A program made the position numbers and the translations under genes. Of a DNA stretch of 64,000 bases, positions 32,950 through 40,606 are shown piece by piece; the first letter of the stretch is position 1, and every line of letters starts with the position of its first letter. The stretch comes from VXYL01 sp965243175 (lineage in GTDB: Bacteria > Pseudomonadota > Gammaproteobacteria > Pseudomonadales > Azotimanducaceae), in assembly GCA_965243175.1 (NCBI GenBank), contig OZ251532.1, positions 2,480,001-2,544,000 of the forward strand, in the 5' to 3' direction. The notes beneath the pieces were generated by a model that saw only the letters and a list, made by a program, of their open reading frames with translations, was not told where the DNA came from and searched no databases.

Positions 32950-33468
32950 TCAGGGGGAGGGCAGGGCTTCGTTCGCACCGAGCGTCAGCCCCATGACGAT
33001 GGCGTCTTCGCGCCCGCTGCTTGTGGGGTCTCCAGTCGCATAGTAGGCGTGGCGTCGCCCGATCTCGCGGAAGCCGAGTTTCGCGTAGAGGGCGATGGCG
33101 GCGTGGTTGGAGGGCCGGACCTCCAGAAAGGCCACCTTGGCGGCTCGCGCCTCGGCTCGCCCCAGCAGATGGCGCGTCAGGGCGCGTCCGAAGCCTTGGC
33201 CCTGCAGCGCCGGGTCGATGCAGACGATCAGCAAGTGCGCTTCGCCAGCCGCCGCGGAAAGTACGCCGTGGCCGATGCGCCGGCCGTTCGATTCCATCAC
33301 CCAGCACTCGTCGCCGGCGGCTAGCGCAGCCGCGAAGGAGGCGCGCGGCCATGATTGCGCGAAGGCGCGAGCGTTCAGCGCCGCAACCCCGTCGAGGTCG
33401 TCCACGGTCATGGGGCGGAACTCCGCAGCGTTCGGCGATGCATCCGCTGGTTCGTGCGCAACCGCCAC
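32950..33468 (-). CDS. rimI: Ribosomal-protein-alanine N-acetyltransferase RimI
   Basis: This is a GNAT-family protein of 172 residues from the GTG at 33468 (or 153 from the ATG at 33411). The GTG keeps the RimI-like start EFRPMTVDDLDGVAALNARAF and has GGAG 5 nt upstream. The acetyl-CoA loop is CIDPALQGQGFGRALTRHLL; further conserved parts are VRPSNHAAIALYAKLGFREIGRRHAYY. RimI acetylates the N-terminus of ribosomal protein S18. It starts 2 nt after the HolD-like gene, an arrangement known from Escherichia coli holD-rimI. Confidence 0.88.
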   Translation of the reverse strand: MAVAHEPADASPNAAEFRPMTVDDLDGVAALNARAFAQSWPRASFAAALAAGDECWVMESNGRRIGHGVLSAAAGEAHLLIVCIDPALQGQGFGRALTRHLLGRAEARAAKVAFLEVRPSNHAAIALYAKLGFREIGRRHAYYATGDPTSSGREDAIVMGLTLGANEALPSP

Positions 33469-33470
33469 GG

Positions 33471-34133
33471 CTACTCCGACATTCCGCCCAAGCCGCGAAT
33501 CAGACGCCAAAGCGCCCGCTTCGCCTCGGCGTCGTGGACTCGCGGGACGACGTAGAGCAGGCGCGGCGCGGCATCGCCGCCCGGCGCATCGAGTACGCGG
33601 TCTTCCTCTGGAACGGGCAGGCCGAGCAGCGGCGGCACCCGCGTACCGGAGAGCAGGGCGAATCCGCCGTTGCGCGTACGGTGGCCGAAGAAGGCGCGGA
33701 AGGCGCGCTCGCTGCCGTCCGGCGGCGCGCCCGGCTGCGGCCACGAAAACACCACGTCTTGCCGTTCGGCGGGGCGGAATCCGTTCAGCGCCAGCGCCAC
33801 GTCGAGCAGCAGCCGACGTTGCGGCCAGGCGTCTTCGCCGATGGCCGCGAAGGCATCGCCGAAGTGGAAGCAGCGGATGTGGAACGGCGTCGGCTGCGGT
33901 TCGCTTCGCGCCGTCTCGGCGGGCCGTGGCCGGGGCGTTTCGCGCTGTCGCGAAGGTGCGGGTTTGGGTGTCGGCGCTGGTTTCGGTGCGTTGCGTGACC
34001 GAACATCCGGTTCGCGCTTCGCCGCAACTCCGCCCGATCCAGCCGCTTCCTTCGGCGTCGCCTGGCGCTTGCCGCGCCGCACCCAGACGTCGATGCCGAG
34101 GCGTCGGAAACGGGCGCTTCGTGGTGGCGTCAT
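33471..34133 (-). CDS. HolD-like protein (putative DNA polymerase III psi subunit)
   Basis: The 220-residue product starts MTPPRSARFRRLGIDVWVRRG, resembling the LxxLGIxxWxxR start of psi subunits. A basic, proline-rich linker at about 25-75 is followed by a globular part (PFHIRCFHFGDAFAAIGED, LLLDVALALNGF, DVVFSWPQPG). Its place directly before rimI supports the HolD call, since psi binds the clamp loader and SSB. It is longer than the E. coli protein (137 residues) because of the linker. Similarity is weak, so the identity is tentative. Confidence 0.5.
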   Translation of the reverse strand: MTPPRSARFRRLGIDVWVRRGKRQATPKEAAGSGGVAAKREPDVRSRNAPKPAPTPKPAPSRQRETPRPRPAETARSEPQPTPFHIRCFHFGDAFAAIGEDAWPQRRLLLDVALALNGFRPAERQDVVFSWPQPGAPPDGSERAFRAFFGHRTRNGGFALLSGTRVPPLLGLPVPEEDRVLDAPGGDAAPRLLYVVPRVHDAEAKRALWRLIRGLGGMSE

Positions 34134-34201
34134 CAAAGCGAGTGTACATGAGCGCCTTGCCGCGCTAGTTTCTCGGCCAACCCCGCTGCCGAGCATCCGC
34201 A

Positions 34202-35257
34202 ATGCAGTACCTCACCGACGACGTGCGCATCACCGGCATGGCCGAAGTCCAGGCGCCGGCCGAGCTGATCGAAGAACTGCCGCTCGCCCAGCAGCAGTCG
34301 ACGCTGGTCTTCAACGTGCGCCGCGAAGCGAGCGACATCATCAAGGGGCGGGACGGTCGGCTGCTGGTCGTCGTCGGCCCGTGCTCCATCCACGATGCGG
34401 ACGCCGCCCGCGAATACGCTCGCCGCCTGAAGGAACAGGCGGACGCGCTGGCCGACCGGCTGCTGATCCTGATGCGCGTCTACTTCGAGAAGCCGCGCAC
34501 GACGATCGGCTGGAAGGGGCTCATCAACGACCCGAAGCTGGACGACTCCTTCGACATCAACTTGGGCCTGCGCACGGCGCGTTCGCTGCTCGGCGACATC
34601 GCGGATATCGGCCTCGGTGCCGGCACGGAATACCTCGACCCGATCACCCCGCAGTACCTCGGCGACCTCGTATGCTGGGCCGCCATCGGCGCCCGCACGA
34701 CGGAGAGCCAGATCCACCGCCAGCTCGCCTCCGGGCTCTCCTGCCCGGTCGGCTTCAAGAACAGCACCGACGGCGACGTGCAGGTGGCGGCGGACGCGGT
34801 CAAGTCGGCGTTGCACCGGCACATCTTCCTCTCCGTCACCAAGGCCGGGCACTCGGCGATCTTCTCCACCGCCGGCAACGACGACTGCCATGTGATTCTG
34901 CGCGGCGGCGGCGGCAAGACCAACTACGACAACCCCTCCGTCCACTACGCCAGCCGAATCCTCGAACAGGGCGGCTTGAACGGTCGCTTGATGGTGGATG
35001 CGAGCCACGCCAACAGCCAGAAGGACCACACGCGGCAGTTGGCCGTCTGCTCCGAAATCGCGAGGCAGGTCGCAGCTGGCGAGGACAAGGTGGTCGGCGT
35101 GATGATCGAGAGCAATCTGGTGGCCGGGCGGCAGAATCTCGGCGGCGAACTGGTGTACGGGCAGAGCGTGACAGACGCCTGCATCGGCTGGGAGGATACC
35201 GCCCGCTGCCTGCAGGAACTCGGCGAGGCGGTGGCGAAGCGCAAGAGCACGGGCTAG
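34202..35257 (+). CDS. aroG: 3-deoxy-7-phosphoheptulonate (DAHP) synthase, class I
   Basis: The 351-residue enzyme joins phosphoenolpyruvate and erythrose 4-phosphate, the first step of aromatic amino acid synthesis. Conserved segments are LVVVGPCSIHDADAAREYA, MRVYFEKPRTTIGWKGLINDP, PVGFKNSTDGD, HVILRGGGGKTNYD, MVDASHANSQKDH and GVMIESNLVAGRQ. It belongs to the AroF/G/H type; which feedback inhibitor it senses cannot be read from the sequence, so the gene symbol is nominal. It is transcribed toward mobA, 41 nt apart. Confidence 0.93.
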   Translation: MQYLTDDVRITGMAEVQAPAELIEELPLAQQQSTLVFNVRREASDIIKGRDGRLLVVVGPCSIHDADAAREYARRLKEQADALADRLLILMRVYFEKPRTTIGWKGLINDPKLDDSFDINLGLRTARSLLGDIADIGLGAGTEYLDPITPQYLGDLVCWAAIGARTTESQIHRQLASGLSCPVGFKNSTDGDVQVAADAVKSALHRHIFLSVTKAGHSAIFSTAGNDDCHVILRGGGGKTNYDNPSVHYASRILEQGGLNGRLMVDASHANSQKDHTRQLAVCSEIARQVAAGEDKVVGVMIESNLVAGRQNLGGELVYGQSVTDACIGWEDTARCLQELGEAVAKRKSTG

Positions 35258-35298
35258 GCCGAGAGGCGGAGTCGCCGGGCCCGGTATCGGGCGCTTCG

Positions 35299-35877
35299 AT
35301 GAACTCAGAGGTCACCGCCATCGTGCTCTGCGGCGGGCGCGGACAGCGGCTCGGCGGCGTGGATAAGCCACTGCTTCGCTTGGGCGAGCGGACTCTCCTC
35401 GGCCACGTGATCGAACGCCTCCGCCCGCAGGTCGACAGCGTCGTCCTCTCTTGCGCTCGAGTCGAAGACTCGTATCGGGAGTTCGGCTACGCGGCGGTGG
35501 CGGACCTGAAAGCCGGCGAAGGCCCCCTCGGCGGCATCGTCTCGGCGCTGGCGGAAGCGTCGGGCTCGTGGGTGCTGACGACGCCCGCGGACACGCCCTT
35601 CCTGCCGCCCAATCTGGTCGAAGCGTTGGCGCCGGCATGTCGCCGCGAGGGTGCCAGCGTGGCAACAGCGGCCGGGCGTCGGCAGAACTTGACGATGCTC
35701 TTCGACCGGGCGCGAGCCGAGTCGCTCCGCGCCTTCTTCGAGTCGGGCGAGCGCGCCGTACATCGCTGGCTGGACGCCCACGCGGTGTCGGCCGTCGAGT
35801 TCCCGGCCAGCGACTTCCTCAACGTGAACACGCCCGCGGACCTCGACGCCGCCCGGAGACGTTTGGGCGAACGTTGA
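35299..35877 (+). CDS. mobA: Molybdenum cofactor guanylyltransferase (MobA family)
   Basis: The 192-residue protein has the nucleotide-binding signature AIVLCGGRGQRLGGVDKPLL. It also has the family segments LVLS-like VVLSCARVEDSYREFG, GPLGGIVSALAEASGSWVLTTPADTPFLP and FLNVNTPADLDAARRRL. MobA adds GMP to molybdopterin to form the bis-MGD cofactor. No molybdoenzyme is encoded in the window. The fit to MobA is good in length and motif order. Confidence 0.85.
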   Translation: MNSEVTAIVLCGGRGQRLGGVDKPLLRLGERTLLGHVIERLRPQVDSVVLSCARVEDSYREFGYAAVADLKAGEGPLGGIVSALAEASGSWVLTTPADTPFLPPNLVEALAPACRREGASVATAAGRRQNLTMLFDRARAESLRAFFESGERAVHRWLDAHAVSAVEFPASDFLNVNTPADLDAARRRLGER

Positions 35878-35934
35878 CGAAGAGCGCGTCCGTTGGCGTA
35901 CACTCGGCGCATCGGACGCGGCGAGGGAAGGGGC

Positions 35935-36903
35935 GTGAACGAACCGAGCGACGACGTGCTGCGCGACATGCATCGGCGGATGGTGCGCATCCGGGTCTTC
36001 GAAACGGAAGCCGGGCGCTTGGCCGAGGCGGGCAAGATCCCGGGCGCACTGCATCTGTACGTGGGCGAAGAAGCGGTCGCCGCTGGCGTGATGGTGCATC
36101 TCAGCGACGACGACTGGATCACCAGTACGCACCGCGGCCACGGCCACCTCATCGCCAAAGGCGGCGCCTACGACCGCATGTTCGCCGAGCTCTTCGGCCG
36201 CGCCACCGGCTACTGCCGCGGCAAGGGCGGCAGCATGCACATCTCCAACATGGAGCTTGGGATGCTCGGCGCCAACGGCATCGTCGGCGCCGGGCCGCCG
36301 ATTGCGGTCGGCGCCGCGTTCTCCACGAAGTTCCGCCGCACGGACCGCGTGGCGATATCGTTCTTCGGCGACGGCGCCAGCAACGAGGGTGCCTTCCACG
36401 AGGCTGCGAACATGGCCGCGCTGTACAAGCTGCCGGTGATCTTCCTTTGCGAAAACAACGGCTACGGCGAGTACACCGCGCAGAAGGACCACCAGGCCAT
36501 CGTCGATGTGGCGGATCGCGCCGCCGGCTACGGAATGCCGGGCGTGGTGGTGGACGGCATGGACGCGGTGGCGGTGTACGAAGCCGCCGGCGCCGCCATC
36601 GAACGCGCCCGGGCCAGCGATGGCCCAACGCTGCTGGAGGCCAAGACCTACCGCTTCTTCGACCATGTGGGCGTGCGCGGCATGGGCCTCTCCTACCGTA
36701 AGGACGAAGAGCTCGAAGAGTGGCAGAAGCGCGATCCGATCCGCATGTTCGAGGCGCGGCTGGCGGAGCTCGGCGTGCTCTCCGAAGAACAGGCGGCGGC
36801 GATTCACGAGGAAGTCGTCGCCGACGTGAAGGCCGGCATCGAGTTCGCCGAGTCGAGCCCGCTGCCGGACCCGCAAACGCTGCTCGACGACGTCTACGCC
36901 TAG
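35935..36903 (+). CDS. Acetoin/2-oxoacid dehydrogenase E1 component, alpha subunit
   Basis: The 322-residue protein binds thiamine diphosphate: GDGASNEGAFHEAANMAALYKLPVIFLCENNGYGEY contains the GDG...NN motif. HRGHGHLIAKGGAYDRMFAELFGRATGYCRGKGGSMHI is typical of AcoA/PdhA-type E1 alpha. A GTG at 35935 after GAGGGAAGG is the probable start. The enzyme decarboxylates a 2-oxoacid or cleaves acetoin and passes the acyl group to E2 lipoyl domains. Following genes are E1 beta (9 nt later), AcoX and, after an insertion, E2. The presence of AcoX favours acetoin as substrate. Confidence 0.9.
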   Translation: MNEPSDDVLRDMHRRMVRIRVFETEAGRLAEAGKIPGALHLYVGEEAVAAGVMVHLSDDDWITSTHRGHGHLIAKGGAYDRMFAELFGRATGYCRGKGGSMHISNMELGMLGANGIVGAGPPIAVGAAFSTKFRRTDRVAISFFGDGASNEGAFHEAANMAALYKLPVIFLCENNGYGEYTAQKDHQAIVDVADRAAGYGMPGVVVDGMDAVAVYEAAGAAIERARASDGPTLLEAKTYRFFDHVGVRGMGLSYRKDEELEEWQKRDPIRMFEARLAELGVLSEEQAAAIHEEVVADVKAGIEFAESSPLPDPQTLLDDVYA

Positions 36904-36912
36904 GAGGGAACG

Positions 36913-37896
36913 ATGGCGGAACGCGAAATCACCTACGTGGCGGCCATCGCCGAGGGGGCGCGCGCCGTATTGCAGGAACAGGACACCGCCTTCATCGCTG
37001 GCGAAGACGTGGCCGGCGCCGGCGGGGTGTTCGGCTCTTACCGCGGCCTGCTCGACGAGTTCGGTGCCGACCGCGTGGTGGACACGCCCATCTCGGAGGA
37101 AGGCATCGTCGGCCTGGGCGTGGGCGCCGCGGCCACCGGCCTGCGGCCGGTAATCGACATCATGTTCATGGACTTCATGGGCGAGTGCATGGACGAAATC
37201 GCCAATCAGATGGCCAAGATGCGCTACATGTTCGGCGGCGCCGCCAAGCTGCCGATCACCGTCGTCACGATGTCCGGCGCCGGCATGAACATGGCCGCGC
37301 AGCACTCGCAGAGCCTCGAAGTGTGGATCTGCCATCTGCCCGGCCTCAAGGTGGTCGCTCCGGCCACGCCCTACGACGCCAAGGGCCTGCTCATCGCCGC
37401 AGCCAGGGACGACAACCCGGTGTTCGTGGTGATGAACAAGCTGTCGCTGCGCAACGCCGGGCCGGTGCCGGAAGACGCCTACGAAATCCCTATCGGCAAG
37501 GCGAACGTGGTGCGCTCCGGCGCGGACATCACCCTCGTCGCCTACAGCCGCATGGTGGCGGAAGCGCTGAAGGCCGCCGAGGCGCTGAGCGCCGAAGGCG
37601 TCGATGCCGAAGTGATCGACCTGCGTTCGCTGCAGCCGATGGACACGGCCACGGTCGTCGACTCGGTGCGCAAGACCCACCGCGCGGTGGTGGTCCACGA
37701 AGCGGTGCGCTTCGCCGGCCTCGGCGGCGAAATCGCGGCGCAGATCCAGGAACTGGCGTTCGACGACTTGGATGCGCCGGTGGCACGGGTCGGGGCGCCG
37801 TTCTCGCCGGTGCCGTTCAGCTCCGTGCTCGAACAGACCTACCTGCCGAACGCGGACAAGATCGTCGCCGAGACGCGCTCCCTGCTCGGCGCTTGA
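36913..37896 (+). CDS. Acetoin/2-oxoacid dehydrogenase E1 component, beta subunit
   Basis: The 327-residue subunit completes the E1 heterotetramer. It has FIAGEDVAGAGGVFGSYRGL, RVVDTPISEEGIVGLGVGAAATGLRPVIDIMFMDFM, the central MRYMFGGAAKLPITVVTMSG and the C-terminal transketolase-like domain (VIDLRSLQPMDTATVVDSVRKT, VVVHEAVRFAGLGGEIAAQI). GGAGGG precedes the ATG. It is 9 nt after the alpha subunit and 34 nt before acoX. Confidence 0.93.
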   Translation: MAEREITYVAAIAEGARAVLQEQDTAFIAGEDVAGAGGVFGSYRGLLDEFGADRVVDTPISEEGIVGLGVGAAATGLRPVIDIMFMDFMGECMDEIANQMAKMRYMFGGAAKLPITVVTMSGAGMNMAAQHSQSLEVWICHLPGLKVVAPATPYDAKGLLIAAARDDNPVFVVMNKLSLRNAGPVPEDAYEIPIGKANVVRSGADITLVAYSRMVAEALKAAEALSAEGVDAEVIDLRSLQPMDTATVVDSVRKTHRAVVVHEAVRFAGLGGEIAAQIQELAFDDLDAPVARVGAPFSPVPFSSVLEQTYLPNADKIVAETRSLLGA

Positions 37897-37930
37897 ACAC
37901 GGGCGGCGCACTCGTCGCCGCAAAGCCGAA

Positions 37931-38944
37931 GTGAACGCCTGCATCGGCCTAGTGGCGAATCCAGCGTCCGGCAAGGACGTGCGGCGCGTCACCGCCCGCG
38001 CATCGGTGTTCGACAATCAGGAGAAGACGGCGATGGTGCGGCGCTGCCTGGTCGGCATCCGCGCCATGAGCGACGCCGCGATTCGCTACCTGCCCGACGC
38101 CCACCACGTCGTGCGCCGCGCCGTCGAGGAGACCGGCATCGCCGCCGAACCGCTTGCGATGCCGCTTCATTCAAGCGCCAAGGACACGGAACTGGCAGCG
38201 CAAGAGCTTCGAGGCGCGGCCGTGGTGCTGGTGCTGGGCGGCGACGGCACCAATCGCGCGTTCGCCAAGGGCTGGCTGGACGCGCCGCTGATTCCGCTCT
38301 CCACCGGCACCAACAACGCCTTTCCCGCCCTCCTTGAAGCCACCACCGCGGGCGCCGCGGCGGGTCTGCTGGCGGAGAGCGGGGGACAGTTGGGGGAGGT
38401 GGCCGTGCAGGCCAAGGTGATTCACGCCGAAATCGAAGGCGAAGCCGACGACTTGGCGTTGATAGACGCCGTACACACGGGCGAGCGCTTTGTAGGTGCC
38501 CGAGCCTTGGACGCGCCTGAGCGCTTCTTGGCAGCGCTGCTCACCCAGGCGAACCCCGCCGGCGTCGGCACGACCTCGATCGGCGGCTTCGTACACCCCT
38601 TGGCCCCATCGGAAGACGCCGCGCTGGCACTCCGCTTCCGCGCTGATTCGCCGCGCCAAGTGCTGGCCGCGGTCGCGCCCGGACGGTTCGAGCGCGTCGG
38701 CATCGAGAGCGCCGATGCGCTGGCGCTCGACGAACCGATGCGCGTGGTCGGCCCTGGCGTGCTGGCGTTCGACGGCGAACGCGAACGCCCACTGCGCCCA
38801 GGCCAGAGCGCCACGCTCCGCGTTCGCCGCGACGGGCCTTGGGTGGTCGACGTGGAGAACGTGCTGGCCCGCACCGCGCGATGCCGCAGTCCGTTCCGGG
38901 CGGAGACGCCACGACGAGACTCCGGGACCTCAAGAGGCGGTTAG
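37931..38944 (+). CDS. acoX: AcoX-like ATP-NAD kinase family protein
   Basis: The 337-residue protein starts at GTG: VNACIGLVANPASGKDVRRV. It contains the NAD-kinase-type GGDGT motif in VVLVLGGDGTNRAFAKGW and the substrate segment IPLSTGTNNAFP. AcoX is encoded in acetoin dehydrogenase operons; its exact function is not settled. The last 20 or so residues (ETPRRDSGTSRGG) look like they may have been altered at the 3' end, where the repeat array region begins. The E2 gene that should follow lies 1.66 kb further on. Confidence 0.85.
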   Translation: MNACIGLVANPASGKDVRRVTARASVFDNQEKTAMVRRCLVGIRAMSDAAIRYLPDAHHVVRRAVEETGIAAEPLAMPLHSSAKDTELAAQELRGAAVVLVLGGDGTNRAFAKGWLDAPLIPLSTGTNNAFPALLEATTAGAAAGLLAESGGQLGEVAVQAKVIHAEIEGEADDLALIDAVHTGERFVGARALDAPERFLAALLTQANPAGVGTTSIGGFVHPLAPSEDAALALRFRADSPRQVLAAVAPGRFERVGIESADALALDEPMRVVGPGVLAFDGERERPLRPGQSATLRVRRDGPWVVDVENVLARTARCRSPFRAETPRRDSGTSRGG

Positions 38945-39280
38945 TCAACTGCAAACCAGCGGTCGCCCGGTCGGCGGACGTGGCCGAACGCTGCATCGTC
39001 AGTCTGCGATTTCTCGCATTAAGACCCTGTATTTCTCGCACTAAGCTCTCGTATTTCTCGCACTAAGACCCCGCATATCTCGCGCTAAGCGTAGGAATTT
39101 CTCGCATTAAGCACTCGAAATTCTCGCTCTAAGCGTCCGGATTTCTCGCGTTAAGGGCGTGGATTTCTCGCGTTAAGGGGTTGTATTTCTCGCCATAACG
39201 GCTCAAGCTGTCGGTGTTGGGCGGCACGGATGCGGTACCCACACGAAGCCTTGGAACCATGCATAGCGACAGGAAGGGCC
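38945..39280 (+). other. Non-coding region between acoX and the ATPase, holding the 22-bp repeat array
   Basis: No gene is seen. The first 65 bases are unremarkable, 39010-39199 is the repeat array described separately, and 39200-39280 leads to the ATPase start. The region interrupts the dehydrogenase operon. Base composition is clearly more AT-rich in the array than in the genes on either side. Confidence 0.7.
39010..39199. repeat. Array of nine 22-bp direct repeats upstream of the AAA ATPase gene
   Basis: The core TTTCTCGC[AG][CT]TAAG occurs nine times with an exact 22-bp period; TCTCGC starts at 39012, 39034, 39056, 39078, 39100, 39122, 39144, 39166 and 39188. Cores are 14 bp, preceded by A in all units, and separated by 7-8 bp variable spacers. 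Units 1, 2, 3, 5, 7 and 8 match the core fully; 4 and 6 differ slightly, and 9 ends CATAAC. The period equals about two helical turns, so bound proteins would sit on one face. The array ends 81 nt before the ATPase start. The repeats are not CRISPR-like in size and do not encode a repeat protein (22 is not a multiple of 3). Confidence 0.9.
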
Positions 39281-40549
39281 ATGTACGCCCGACACCTCCA
39301 ATCCATCCTGCGTGAGCTGCTGGACGATCTGCGCATCGTCTATCTGACCGGGCCGCGGCAGGCCGGGAAGACGACGCTGGCCCACTTGGCCGCCAGCGAA
39401 CTGCACATGGAGTACGTCACGCTGGACGACCAAGCGACCTTGACGGCGGTGGAGGACGACCCGCACGGGTTCATTCGTTCGCTGGGCGACAAGCGCGCGG
39501 TGCTGGACGAGTTCCAGTACGCGCCAGCGTTGATTCCCGCCATCAAGGAGGCTTCGGACCGCCTCGCGCCGGGCGAACGGGGCAAGTTCCTGCTCACCGG
39601 TTCCGCGGACATCTTCCGCTCCGCCCGCACCCAGGAGGCGTTGCCTGGGCACATGGCGCGAGTCGAACTGCTGCCGCTTTCCATCGCCGAACTGTCCGAC
39701 GCCCAGCGGAACATCGTCGACCATCTGGTGGCTGGCGACATCGAGGACGCGCCAGCTGCTCCGATGACGCGGCAGGGCATCGCCAACCTGGTGTTGCGGG
39801 GCGGCTACCCGGAAGCGCAAAGCAAGGGCCGGCGCGGCAAGCAGGCCTGGTTCGGCTCCTACATGGAAGGGCGGCTCTACAAGGACTTCGAGACCCTCCA
39901 CGACGCGCGCGGCGACTACTACTCCAAGCTGCGCGCCTTGACGCCGTGGCTGGCAGGCGTCAGCGGCAACCTGTTGAAGTACGCCAACATCGCCAACGAC
40001 TTGGGGCTGGACGACCGGCTGAGCAAGCGCTACGTGGAGATGCTGGAACTCATGTACATCGTCCGCCGCGTGCCGGGATGGACGCGCAACAGAGCCAAAC
40101 GGAACGCGACGCGCATGCCGAAGCTCCACTACGTCGACACCGGCCTCGCCTGCCACCTGCTGGGCTTGCGCCGCGAACGCGAGCTGCTGGCAAGCCCGCA
40201 CTACGGCGGCCTGCTCGAAAGCCTGGTGTACATGGAGTGCTGCAAGCACGCCGCGTGGGCGGAGGAGCCGGTGGACCTCTGGCACTTCCGAGACAACAGA
40301 AAGCGCGAGGTGGACATCGTTCTGGAATGCGCCGATTCGCGCATCGTCGGCATCGAGGTGAAAGCGTCCGCGAGCGTGCGGCGAGAGGACTTCAAAGGTC
40401 TGGCCGCGTTGGCAGAGCTCGCCGGAGACGCCTTCCAACGGGGCGTGCTGTTCTATGGCGGCCCGGACGTGCTGCCGTTCCGCTTCAACGGACACCGCTT
40501 CCACGCGCTCCCCTTGGGGATGCTGACGGAGGGGGCGGAGGTCGTATGA
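39281..40549 (+). CDS. AAA-family ATPase with C-terminal DUF4143
   Basis: The 422-residue protein has a Walker A motif in LTGPRQAGKTTLAHLAA and a Walker B-like segment RAVLDEFQYAPALIPAIK, followed by sensor-like GKFLLTGSADIF. The C-terminal DUF4143 part, a restriction-endonuclease-like fold, shows LHYVDTGLACHLLGL, YMECCKHAAW, LWHFRDNRKREVDIVLE and GIEVKASASVRREDF (D-ExK nuclease-like pattern). Such proteins are common, mobile and of unknown role; nucleic-acid processing or defence functions have been suggested. It is inserted between acoX and the E2 gene and is preceded by the 22-bp array, a likely regulatory or target site. Confidence 0.88.
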   Translation: MYARHLQSILRELLDDLRIVYLTGPRQAGKTTLAHLAASELHMEYVTLDDQATLTAVEDDPHGFIRSLGDKRAVLDEFQYAPALIPAIKEASDRLAPGERGKFLLTGSADIFRSARTQEALPGHMARVELLPLSIAELSDAQRNIVDHLVAGDIEDAPAAPMTRQGIANLVLRGGYPEAQSKGRRGKQAWFGSYMEGRLYKDFETLHDARGDYYSKLRALTPWLAGVSGNLLKYANIANDLGLDDRLSKRYVEMLELMYIVRRVPGWTRNRAKRNATRMPKLHYVDTGLACHLLGLRRERELLASPHYGGLLESLVYMECCKHAAWAEEPVDLWHFRDNRKREVDIVLECADSRIVGIEVKASASVRREDFKGLAALAELAGDAFQRGVLFYGGPDVLPFRFNGHRFHALPLGMLTEGAEVV

Positions 40550-40606
40550 TGGTCGGCAACGCGGGCGTTGACCCGTTCGCACCGCAGCCATTCCGAGGAG
40601 GATGCC

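Noticed and set aside
35305..38016. A 903-codon minus-strand frame
   Set aside because: It lies opposite mobA and the E1 alpha and beta genes, whose motifs are unambiguous; its composition is typical of a shadow frame.
39010..39199. The 22-bp array as a CRISPR array
   Set aside because: Conserved cores are only 14-15 bp and spacers 7-8 bp, far below CRISPR sizes, and no cas gene is present.
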